DNA of 64,000 nt from Brachypodium distachyon (lineage: Eukaryota; Streptophyta; Magnoliopsida; Poales; Poaceae), in the NCBI RefSeq assembly GCF_000005505.3, contig NC_016131.3, forward strand, positions 71,126,355-71,190,354, in the 5' to 3' direction. The notes below the pieces were generated by a model. That model was given only the letters and a program-made list of their open reading frames with translations. It was not told where the DNA came from and did no database searches. The position numbers and the translations under genes were made by a program. Numbering within the stretch: the stretch's first letter is position 1; each line of letters begins with the position of its first letter. Below are positions 1 to 9,103 of this stretch, piece by piece.

Positions 1-660
1 TGAACGAAACTGAGAACTGTCTCGCTGGGTGCGACCCCGAGTCCCGCACGTAGCCGAAGTGTGAAAAGGGACGCTTGCGGGGGCAGTGCGCTCCCCGTGT
101 GGCTTCGCCGGTCCGTCCCGGAGGGGCACGGCTTGGAGTAGCTACCCCGCAAGCGGAGTGGCTCCTTGCTACCGCTTGCCCCCAGGTTGGCACCACGGGT
201 CTGTCTCGGGTCCCTGGTCTGGTCAAGGGTGGGGCGCGCGCGAGTCCCCCACAACACAAGGCAAAATACACGAAGGCTAAAAGGGGCCATCCCGCCAGAC
301 AGCACCAGGAACAACGAACTTGTTGAAAAGTTTACTCAACTAAGAGTTAGCGCTGCTTCGCCAAGTGTGGTCCCGGAACCTGCGCGTGGCCGGGGTGTGA
401 GAAGGACACTTGCGGGGGGAGTGCGCTCCCCGTGTGGCTCCCGGGTCTGTCCCGGGAGGGCATGGCTTGGAGTAGTTACCTCGCAAGTGGAGTGGCTCGC
501 CGCCTACCGCTAGGCCCCAGGTCGGCACCACGGGTCCGTCCCGGGTCCCTAGTCTGGTCAGGGGTGGGGCGTGCGAGTCCCTGGCAACACAAGGCGAAGC
601 ACGCAAAGGCTAAGGGAACCACCCCGCGAGCAGCCTCGGGAACAAGGGACAAAAATTGAG
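1..660 (+). repeat. Two-copy tandem repeat, period about 336 bp, in element A
   Basis: The block from about 43 to 330 recurs from about 379 to 660 with an offset of 336 bases, for example GGAGGGGCACGGCTTGGAGT near 120 against a near-match near 456. The copies differ at many positions, so the duplication is not recent. It lies between pol and the antisense ORF, where Tat elements often carry tandem arrays. The unit has no coding signal I can defend. More copies may lie to the left of the window. Confidence 0.8.
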
Positions 661-2339
661 CAAATTAACAAGCTTGATTGATTTCGTACCGAACGATTAC
701 ATGGATTGATCAAAAGGTCATTGTTCAAACGGCGCTAAGCGCCATACTTGCAGGGGAAACAAACAGAAGAAGGTACAGTGGAAGCAACGAGCACGGCTAG
801 GGGCTGCGGCAACTAGTTGTCGCCATCTTCGGCCGGGGGGTCGACGGAGGGGATCAGGCTCCGGCTTCATCTGCATCCGCTCGACGACCTCGTCGACAAA
901 CTCGCGCACTGCTTGGGTGTGCGTGGGCTCGTCCTCGCTGCCGGACCAAGCGTCCAGCAGGGACTCGAAGGGGATGAATCCGCGGGAGGATTGTCCCGGC
1001 AACCTCCCGAGCGCAGTTGGCGACTTCGTTGGCGCCATACTTGGCGATCCAGACATCGAGCGCCCCGAGCTTCCCCACCAAGGCGGAGAAGAAGGGGATC
1101 AGCGTCGTGACGTCCGTGCTGTCCACCTCCGTCGCCTGCAGCTCGAACTTGGGCAGCAGGTCGCGCAGCGGCTGGGCGATCTTCGCCAGCTTCTCCGTCT
1201 CGAGCTGCCGCTGCCCGATCAGCGTGCCATGATGGAGCCGGGCATCTTGCGCGGCCTTCTTGGCCTTGCTGACGCGGCCCTCCAGCTTCGCAAGCTTTAA
1301 GGCCTGGGTCGCGTTGGCCTCGCCGGCCTTGGCAAGCTCTTCCCGGACGGCGGCCAACTCGTCCTCAAGCCCGGCCGCTCTGCCTTTGGCGGAGGTGAGC
1401 TCGGCCTCGTGCTGAGCCGCCGCTCTCACCGCATCCTCGGCAGCCTTGACCTGCACCTCCAGCAGGACGCGGAGGCCTTGGATTTTGCCGTGGTAGTTGG
1501 CGATCAGCTCGCTCTTCTCATCCAGCCGCGCCTGGGCCGTCGCGAGCACCTCGGCATGCTCCTTCCGGGACGCTTCGAGAGTAGCTGCCATCGTGTCGAG
1601 CCTTCCCTGGAGCTCCGCGCGTTGGACCTCCAGTTGCCGACGGAGCTCGGCCTTCGGGACTACCGGCTCCCGTGCAGCCTCCAGGGCTTGCCGGGCCAGC
1701 CGCGCCTCCTCTTCGGCGAGGCGCGCCTCCTCGCACAGCCGGCAGAGTTCGCGCCGCTCTCTCTCCACGGCCTCCCGCATCTCGCCGAGTTGATTCTTGG
1801 CGGCGGTGTGGCGCTCCCTCACCTCGTTGTAGGAGGTGACGAAGGCGAACTGGACGGCGTCCAGGAACCGGTGCCCCCGCTCAAAGACACTTGGATCCCA
1901 CGTAAGGGGGTTCCAAGCGACCCGGCGAGGGTGCCGAGGTCGGTGCCGGGGAGAGCCCCCGAGGATGAAGAAGCCCATGCTGCCGAAGTGGGACTGGACG
2001 CGGGGTCGCCAACTTGCTCCCGGGGGTCTTGCCGTCCTTCCCCGGCAACTTCCCCGGCGCCTGCGCTTGGGGACACCGGGGTTGGAGAGGGCTCCCCGCT
2101 CCCGGCAAGCGTTGCCTCCTGTTGGGCGACAGGTGAGCCCGTGCCTACCACGTCCGCGGCTTCGGGCGCATCTCCAGGAGCCGTCACGGTGCCGACGGCA
2201 TCCTCTGCTGCCGCAGCGTCCGTCGCAGCGGGGCCGGACGTGAGAACCGGTTCCGCCTTCACCTCCGCCCCCGCGACCTCGACGACCGAGTCGGGGTCGA
2301 CCACGGCCGCGCCTGTTCTGGGTGCGGGCGCACTTGTGC

Positions 2340-2416
2340 CTGCAACCATGAAGAAGCATGAGGGTCGGCGATGGCTGCTGCTATCGAAGGCAAACAAGGG
2401 CAACCGGGGCGGTTAG
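2340..2416 (-). other. Putative intron 2 of the element A antisense ORF (77 nt, donor mutated)
   Basis: On the minus strand it ends GGTTGCAG and is 77 nt, the same length as 63881-63957 in element D. The donor is CT here where D has GT, so this copy could not splice normally at that site. Confidence 0.58.
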
Positions 2417-2512
2417 CTTGTGCGGCCGTCGGGCTTGCCGGGACAGCCTCCCCTACCTCGCCTGCGCCAGCAGGAGCGTCCAAGGGTCTTGCCGCGGGCG
2501 AGCTGCCACTTG

Positions 2513-2586
2513 CTGTAGAAAGAGAAGGTATGTTTGTGAGTTTGCCTAACAGGAATTGCAGTTGCAGGGAATCAACGAAGACGTAC
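2513..2586 (-). other. Putative intron 1 of the element A antisense ORF (74 nt)
   Basis: On the minus strand the segment starts GTACGTCTTCG and ends with a pyrimidine-rich CTTTCTACAG. It matches in sequence and exact length (74 nt) the segment 63711-63784 of element D. The exon that follows is 96 nt in both copies. Confidence 0.65.
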
Positions 2587-4283
2587 CCGGTGCCGGCCCT
2601 ACATCTGTCGGGGCTGGGTCGCCAAAGGACACGCCTGCGCCGCTGCGGACCCCTGCGGCCGTGGGTCGGCGGCGCCGCCGGCGTCGGCGCGCGTCCTCTT
2701 GCTTGGCGTGCCGGGCGGGGAATCGCTCTTCGCCCTCTTGCGGGCGCCCGCCAGCGAGGAGGACTTCGGGTGGTTGCGCCGGAGCGCGAAGCCCCGGAAG
2801 ACCCCACGAGCGGCCGGCGCCGTGGGCGCCCGCGGTGTCGTCGTGACCCGGAGAACTCCGGGTGTCGATGGCGATGCCGCCGCGGCGCCGGGCACCAGGG
2901 CGAAGGCCGTTGTCGGGGCACCGGTGACCCCCACAGGTGCTGGCGTTGTTGGGGTACCGGCGGGCACCCCGGGACCGGTTCCTGCCGCCAAGGCCGGGGC
3001 CGCCGCCGAGGCACTCGCGGCCCCTGTTGCCACGGATGCCGTCGTGGTACCGACGGGCACCCCGGGAGCTGCCGCCACCGCCAGGTCGGGGGCCGCTACC
3101 GGAGCGGACGTCGCCGTTGAGGAGACGGCTGCGGCCGCTGCGAACGTCCTCGATCTTCTTACGATCAAGGGCGCGCTGTCGCTGCTTTCCCCGTCGTCGT
3201 CCTCCACGGCGACGACTTCCGGGGATGCGGCCACCTGGCCCGCCTCGTCGTCTAGCAACCGGAGGGCCAGCTGGGCTCGGACCCATCCTCGCTCTCCTCG
3301 AGCACCTGCTTCCCGAGGGATGCCTGCAGCGGAGCGTGCGGGACCCGGGTGGGGGTGTCGTCCATCATCCCCCACTCGTTGCAAGGCGGGAAGGCGCCGA
3401 CGATGTTGCTGAGCGCCCTGACGCCAGCTTGGAGAGCGGAAACCCCCGGCGGGAACTTCGTCGACTGAAAGATCTCGCCGGAGATCCCCCTCACCCACGT
3501 CCTGGGGGACTCCAAGTCCATGTCGTCCGCCTGGAGGCGTGTCCTTTCCCCGAAGGCCGTGTACATCCACGCGGGCCGGGAACGGAGCTGCAGCGGGGCT
3601 ATGCGCCGATGGACGAAGGTGCACGCCACGTCGACATCGGTGAGGCTCGCTAGCCGCAACGCCTTGATCTTCTCCACGATGGGGAGGAGGTCAGCGTTGC
3701 GGTGGTACCTATCCTGCCAGCCGTTCTGGGGTACCGGCAACTCCGTCGGCGGTTGGATGAACTCCTGGGGGTCCTCCACCCGGACCCAGCACAACTCAGA
3801 CTTCATCTGGTCGTGGCCGCGGAAGACCACCCCTGACGACATCGCCTTCGCGTTGTCAATGCGCGGGTAGAAGTAATGGCGGAAGAGCCCCACCGACGGC
3901 ATCACCCCCACGAACGCCTCGCAGAGGAACTGGAAGATGGCGAGTAGGAAGAGCGAGGTGGGGTGGAGCTGCGCCACCCGCAACTGATAACATTCCATCA
4001 GTGCGTGGAGGAACAGAGAGAAGGGCGGCACCATGCCGCAGAGGAGGAATCGCGCGAACACCCGGAAATCGTTGTCCTGGTGCTCGACGCCCGCCGGGAA
4101 GATCTGCGTCTCCCCGTTCTCATTGAAGTTGGAGGCGACGGCGTGCCGGAGCTTCCCCAGCACCTCGCCGTTGTAGCCGGGGCGGAAGAAGGCGACTGTG
4201 GCGCGCATCTCCCGCCGCATCTAGGCCCTGGCGGCGGCCGCTTTGAGTGCCGCCTCGGTCTTACTGGTGGTGGGGGGCGCCAT

Positions 4284-4463
4284 GGAAAGCGAGGGCGGAA
4301 GTTGGCAGGAGCACAGGGATATGAGGTGCGGAAGAGGATGGAGGCGAAAGGGCAAAGTGTTGTTCCCCTTTTGGCAACACGTCGGTTAAGGGTGTAGGCA
4401 GGCAACCGACTGGGGGGAGACCCTTCCGGGAATAGGTGATGCCGGCCCACGCCAGGGGGCTAC
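4284..4463. other. Spacer between antisense ORF and 3' LTR of element A, with PPT region
   Basis: About 180 bp, shorter than the roughly 400-bp equivalents in J and D, so it has lost sequence. Its last bases, CCAGGGGGCTAC directly before the LTR, are the likely polypurine tract for plus-strand priming. Confidence 0.5.
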
Positions 4464-5439
4464 TGTCGCACCAGTGGCACCCGGGCTACCACCGCTGCGC
4501 GACGCGTGGGCCCTCTATCCCGGGTTCTCGGGAAGGTCTCATCCCGGGGAGCGTCTGTGAGCTCCCCGGCAAGCTACCAGCCCGAAACGGGCTAGCGGGG
4601 CTTCGGGGAATATTCCCGCTCGGGCACCTCGCGGGAAGCTGCTTCCGGGAGGAGGTTCCCGGGTGCGCTGGGCCCGGGTGCGTCCCGGGGTCGACTTGCG
4701 GGGACTGGAGGTTCCCGGGCGCGTGCCCCCGCCTCAGGTCGTGGGGCCCAGTGGACAGCGCCACGCGGGCGCGGGACGCGCGGTCCCACCAAGGCAAGGA
4801 GTAAGGCGCGCGGCTCAGTAAACGAGCCGACCGACGGGTAGTTACCCGTCTGATCCAAGGAACAGTGGTTGTCCAATCCTACCCTAGGGTTTTAGGCCCC
4901 TAGCAACGGAGGTGGCACCCATGCATGCCACCAACGCACCGGGGGGAGTTGCATGCCTCCCCGTTGGGCACTTGTAGCTCATGCACCGTGGCACGTGTGG
5001 CATCCCCTTGTGTATAAAAGGAGGACCCATGCCAACGGTCAAAGGGGTTAGACGGTGAGGAGGTTGGACAGTTGGTAGGTTAGTGAGTTGGTCAGTTGGT
5101 TCCAGTAGACAGCCAGCAGAGAGCAGTAAGGGGTACTTAGACATGGAGAGGAAGCCCGGGAACTGGCCCAGCAACTTGTAAACGTTTCACCCGCAATCAA
5201 TATCAGTTCAGACAGGCAGGACGTAGGGTTTTACACCTCAGGTGGCCCGAACCTGGGTAAAAAACGTGTGTGCACTTGTTCTTGTACCCGCACGCACCCT
5301 TAGCATTCTGTCTCACCGGCCCCGTAGGGCCTCATCGGCCATGCCGGCGATCACCAGGTCTCTGCCCCAGACGCCCCTACCAAACCTAAAAGGGGGACGT
5401 GGCCGCACGCCCCCGGTGTCAAAGCACCGAGCGACGACA
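4464..5439 (+). repeat. 3' LTR of Tat element A
   Basis: 976 bp, starting TGTCGCACCAGTGGCACC and ending GAGCGACGACA, so with TG...CA ends. It is the reverse-orientation match of the LTRs at 12772-13804, 34031-35063 and 61443-62310. A TATA box (TATAAAAG, 5013-5020) marks the promoter. Confidence 0.9.
4992..5020 (+). promoter_or_regulatory. LTR core promoter of element A: G-box and TATA box
   Basis: A perfect CACGTG palindrome at 4992-4997 lies about 16 bases before TATAAAAG at 5013-5020. The Tat LTRs of J and D keep the TATA box but have CACATG in place of the G-box, so this copy has either kept or gained the stronger bZIP/bHLH site. Confidence 0.55.
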
Positions 5440-7402
5440 ATAACTCACATTGCTTTCCCATGAGATAGTGCCTCCATGTCTTGAGTGCGTGCACTACAGA
5501 TGTTAGTTCCAAATCATGAGTGGGGTAATTTTTCTCATGATTCTTAAGTTGTCTTGAGGCGTATGCCACAACTCTTCCTCCTTGCATCAAAACACATCCC
5601 AATCCTAATCGCGAAGCGTCACAGTACACTTGGAAATCTTCCAGTAAGTCGGGCAAAACGAGGATGGGTGCTGATACTAGCCTCTTCTTCAAATCCTGAA
5701 AACTTTCTTCACACTTATCAGTCCATTCAAACTTCTTTTCTTTCTTCAAAAGCTCAGTCATAGGTTTGGCAATCTTGGAGAAATTCTCTATGAACCTCCT
5801 GTAATATCCAGCAAGTCCTAGGAAGCTGCAAACATCTCCGACGTTCTTAGGAACTTCCCATTCAGTCACCGCTGCTACTTTAGCGGGGTCAACGGCAATT
5901 CCATTTCCTGACACAATGTGTCCCTAGAAACCAACTTCAGACAACCAAAATTCACACTTGCTGAATTTTGCGTAAAGCTTGTGCTCTCTAAGCTTTTCCA
6001 TGATCAGACGCAAATGTTCTTCTTGTTCTTCTTTTCTCTTCGAGTAGATCAAAATGTCGTCGATGAATACTACGAAAAACTTATCCAAATATTCCATGAA
6101 TATCTTGTTCATCATATTCATGAAGTATGTCGGGGCATTGGTTAATCCAAAAGGCATCACTGTGTACTCATACAGGCCATACCTAGTGATAAATGCTGTC
6201 TTGGGTATATCCACTTCTCGGATCTTTAACTGGAAATAACCTGATCGAAGATCGATCTTTGAGAAAACACAGGCTCCTTTCAATTGATCGAATAGATCAT
6301 TGATTATGGGTAGTGGGTACTTGTTCTTTATCGTCACCTCATTTAGTGAACGATAGTTTATGCACATCATTTGGCTCTTGTCTTTTTTTTCCACAAATAG
6401 AACATAGCTCCCTATGGTGATGAGCTAGAGCAAATAAATCCTTTGGCCAACTGTTCTACAAGTTGCTTCTTCAGTTCCTTCAATTCATCTACAGCCATCT
6501 TATACGGTCTCTTAGCTATAGGTCCACTTCCGGGCAATAACTCGACAAGAAATTCTACATCTCGATCAGGTGGCATGCCTGGTAATTCCTCTGGAAACAC
6601 ATCCGGGTATTCTTTCACTATCGGTACATCTTCTAGGCTAACCCCCTTAAGAGAATTTACCTTGGGTAACTAAAGCTCATAGGTTGACTTGAAGCGGATT
6701 CGCTTCTTCTCCGGAGTTGTGAGTGTGATTGTCCTCTTGACACAATCTATAAGTCCTTCATACTTGGCTAACCAATCCATTCCTAGGATCACATCCAAGC
6801 CTTTTGATCCTAACACTATCAGGAGTGTGGGGAAGTTGTGTTTCTCGATTTCTGGTGTCAGCATTCGGCATTCACAAGCCGTTATCATCTCTCCCCCAGG
6901 CGACTTCATCTTCATAGGGTTCACTAAGGTACTAGTGGTTAATCCATTCTTATGTACAAACCTCCTTGATGTGAAAGAATGCGATGCACCGGTATCAAAC
7001 AGTATGAGCGCTTCAAAAGAATTTAGGCTGAAGGTGCCGATTATGATATCTTGCTCCTCCATGATTTCTTCCACGCTCCGGACAATCATTGGAGTAGTGC
7101 CCCATCTTGTGACACTTAAAGCATTGCACTTGGCTCATATCCCTGCCAGTGGTGCGGTTCTGCCCTGGGTTACCTCCATTGTTATGGCCACTGCCCTTGT
7201 TGTTCTTGATCCTTGGATGCTGGTGCTGGTTATTCTGATCGATGTTATGGTTGTTGATTATCTGCCAGGTTACCATTTGGAAAAATTAAGTCTGAGCTGC
7301 CAACAGAGTCTGCGTGGTCACTGCATTGTCGTTCTCTCCCTCATGGTTGTCACTGTTGTTGGTGATATGGCTATTGTTGTTGGGGACACGTCTTGGAGGC
7401 AT
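5440..7402 (-). pseudogene. gag-pol: gag-pol pseudogene of element B (capsid-less gag, PR, RT, part of RNase H)
   Basis: Starts at ATG 7402 (MPPRR). The normal capsid domain is absent: the N-terminal Gln-rich stretch passes in frame to an Asn-rich region and the zinc knuckle [14 protein letters not shown] (near 7120). A second deletion after the knuckle shifts the frame. The protease shows [10 protein letters not shown] (near 7000). RT shows [20 protein letters not shown] and the catalytic FIDDIL (near 6060). RNase H begins [11 protein letters not shown] (near 5620) and stops at the element A insertion. Lesions: TAA in gag (CAA in relatives), a stop in the RT start, TAG near 5921, and the knuckle-to-protease frameshift. 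Confidence 0.85.
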
Positions 7403-7735
7403 CTTTTTAGGATAGTATAGATGAGAAATAGATAGACAGGGTCTAAAGAAAAACTAAGTCCCACAACACAGGCAAAGCAACAGTTCAAACACAATTATAA
7501 CACAAGCATGACAATTCAATCATGAACAAGTCAACTATAAAGCAAGCAAAAACATTCACTAGGATTTTAACATCCAAAACAAATAGTTCACAAGGCATAA
7601 CAGCCTGAAACACAAGTAAAGAGTTGCAAGTAAACACACGAATCTACATTGCCATACCACAACGACAGTATGGTCAATGACTAACACGATAACGAATATA
7701 GTATAATAAATAGTCTGGCGGGCTCTAAGCTGAAA
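7403..7735 (-). other. Spacer between ORF0 and gag in element B
   Basis: 333 bp, AT-rich, with no convincing ORF. It matches the spacers at 45991-46318 (E) and 21655-21948 (C), including the ATTGACCATACTGTCG-type motif just downstream of ORF0 and the TCATCTATACTATCCTAAAA motif just before gag. Confidence 0.6.
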
Positions 7736-8626
7736 CTAAGGAAGTGAGAGGAAGTTGGCATTCCCGGAGTTCCTCGCCCTAGAACGGGTGCGGGTGGCAG
7801 GTGTGTCCATCTCGTGGACCTCCTGGGGCTCCTCCTCCTCAGTTGGCACTCCCTCCTGAGGTATCACCTCCTGATCCTGCGATGGAGGTGGGGTCTGAAC
7901 AGGTGCCGGTGCGGCAGCTGGTTCGGTTGCGGGTGTGGGTGCGGCGGCGGCGGCTTCGATGAAAGCCTTAAATTGCTTGCAGTAGTAACGGGCTTGGTCC
8001 CTCTCATACATCAGTTGCTCTATGGCTCCTCCCATGTTGAGGACAGCGTTCTCCAACACGGTCTTGTCCTCCTGTAGCTGGGCATTCTCCCCCAGTAGAT
8101 TACTGGCCTGCTCCTCGGCTAGGTCGGCCTTGGTCATTTCCTCACCGAGGCAGGTCTCCAGATTCTCGGTGTTCTTCTCCATGCTCTCAAACTGGGCGGC
8201 CACCTCGGACACCTCCTGGTCGTCGGCTGCTGGCACGGCCTGGCACGTGTGGTTCCGCCTTCCAAAGAGACGGAAGGGGGAGTCCTCGAGCAACTCGTGC
8301 TGATATTCCCGGCACACCTGTGCGAAGGCGCACTGCATGGCGAACTAAAGGCCTTGCTCAAAGGTGGGGTAGCAGGCGATGAAAGTGATATCCGGAGTCG
8401 CTGGCGCGATATCACGCCCACGAATCTTCGCCTCAATCTCCCACCGTGGCTGCCATCCTTCTGGCACGGCGGGCTCGACTCGGCCTCTGAACCATGGAGG
8501 TGGCAGGTCGAGGGACGCACACAGTGCTGCCAAAGGTGCACTGAACAACTACTCGCCGTCGGTGGAGGGGTAGTAGACGCGGGTAAATGGCGGTACGTTG
8601 CCAAAGGGTGGTGGTGGGCTTTCCAT
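7736..8626 (-). pseudogene. ORF0 pseudogene of element B
   Basis: Same protein as the intact ORF0 in C and E: FRGRVEPAVPEGWQPRWEIE, CYPTFEQGL, FAMQCAFAQVCREYQ and a C-terminal coiled coil followed by a Pro/Ala/Glu-rich tail. ATG at 8626. Two in-frame TAG codons break it, at about 8573 and at 8345-8347; both stand where C has CAG, which fits C-to-T change at a methylated CHG site. Function unknown. Confidence 0.82.
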
Positions 8627-9089
8627 CTATAGAAAACAAAGAAAGAAAGGTAGGGAAGTGGAATTGCAAAGACAAAATTGTCGGGTGTAAATAGAATAAA
8701 AGGATAAAGGTAGAAGGGTGGATAAAATGACAAGAATTATAATTAAAAGTGGAATTGCAAAGACAAAATTGGATGCATGATGATATGTGCATAACATGAC
8801 AACATGATTATAGTGGTAGTTGGTATAATAAAATAAATATGCATCTGTGGTATAATAAAATAAACATGCATATGTGGTATAAGGCATAGTATTTGGTGTA
8901 TATGTAAAATAAATCAACAAACATGTCATGCATATGTACGTTATAAATGCAATGATTTAGAAGAATAGGGGTAAGGAGTAAAATATTTATAAAGATCAGA
9001 TAATGATAAGAATTTATCCTAAGGTTTGGTCTCATGGTTTAGTCTTATCCTAATCCCAGCTAGGGTCACGTTCCTACAGGCAACACATT
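8627..9089 (-). other. Leader of element B between primer binding site and ORF0
   Basis: 463 bp, very AT-rich, with short repeats of a TACCACATATGCATG-like unit (near 8830-8890). It matches the leaders of C, E and T1. It ends TTTTCTATAG directly before the ORF0 ATG, an acceptor-like sequence kept in every copy. Confidence 0.6.
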
Positions 9090-9101
9090 GTTCTGATACC
9101 A
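9090..9101 (-). other. Primer binding site of element B (initiator Met tRNA)
   Basis: Minus-strand TGGTATCAGAAC, two bases inside the LTR end; one mismatch to the usual plant iMet-tRNA site TGGTATCAGAGC. Confidence 0.85.
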
Positions 9102-9103
9102 TC

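Larger units (their letters stand above)
718..4283 (-). pseudogene. Antisense ORF of Tat element A (PF04195-type protein plus coiled coil), broken
   Basis: Read leftward from an ATG at 4283. The N-terminal part (about 4220-3252) carries the conserved block of the 'putative gypsy type transposon' family PF04195: AFFRPGYNGEVLGKLRHAVA, FARFLLCGMVPPFSLFLHAL and VGLFRHYFYPRIDN. An Ala/Pro/Thr-rich acidic linker follows (3290-2600), then two small introns (2586-2513 and 2416-2340) around a 96-nt exon, then another Ala-rich stretch, and a long heptad-rich coiled coil (about 1860-1000; EVRERHTAAKNQLGEM, then many Glu/Ala/Arg/Lys repeats). The last part continues in another frame to a stop at 718 (FIPFESLLDAWSGSEDE). 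Lesions: a TAG at about 4222 just before the conserved block, a lost GT at the second intron donor (CT instead), and frame changes near 3250, 1900 and 980. One of these could be a third intron. The function of this protein family is unknown; it is carried only by Tat elements. Confidence 0.72.
1..5439 (+). mobile_element. Element A: Tat-lineage Ty3/gypsy retrotransposon, 3' part only
   Basis: The 3' portion of a plus-oriented Tat element; its gag-pol lies beyond the left edge. In order it shows a two-copy tandem repeat (1-660), a degenerate antisense ORF read from the minus strand (718-4283), a short G-rich tract before the LTR, and the 3' LTR (4464-5439). This order (pol, repeats, antisense ORF, 3' LTR) is known for Tat elements such as RIRE2 and Grande. 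The LTR matches the LTRs of elements J and D in reverse orientation. The element interrupts the RNase H coding region of element B; the five bases after it, ATAAC, also fit B's reading frame at the break, so they are the likely target duplication, although the left copy is outside the window. Confidence 0.88.

Noticed and set aside
1..660. CRISPR-like or promoter array
   Set aside because: Only two long diverged units without spacers; position fits a Tat tandem repeat.
2259..3286. Arg-rich and Ala-rich overlapping ORFs on both strands of element A
   Set aside because: Shadows of the antisense ORF linker in other frames; no repeats or motifs of their own.
4486..4876. ORFs in the Tat LTR of element A (also 13382-13858, 34641-35102, 61897-62364)
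   Set aside because: Recur because the LTR recurs; frames differ in length between copies and cross the LTR end, so no support for coding.
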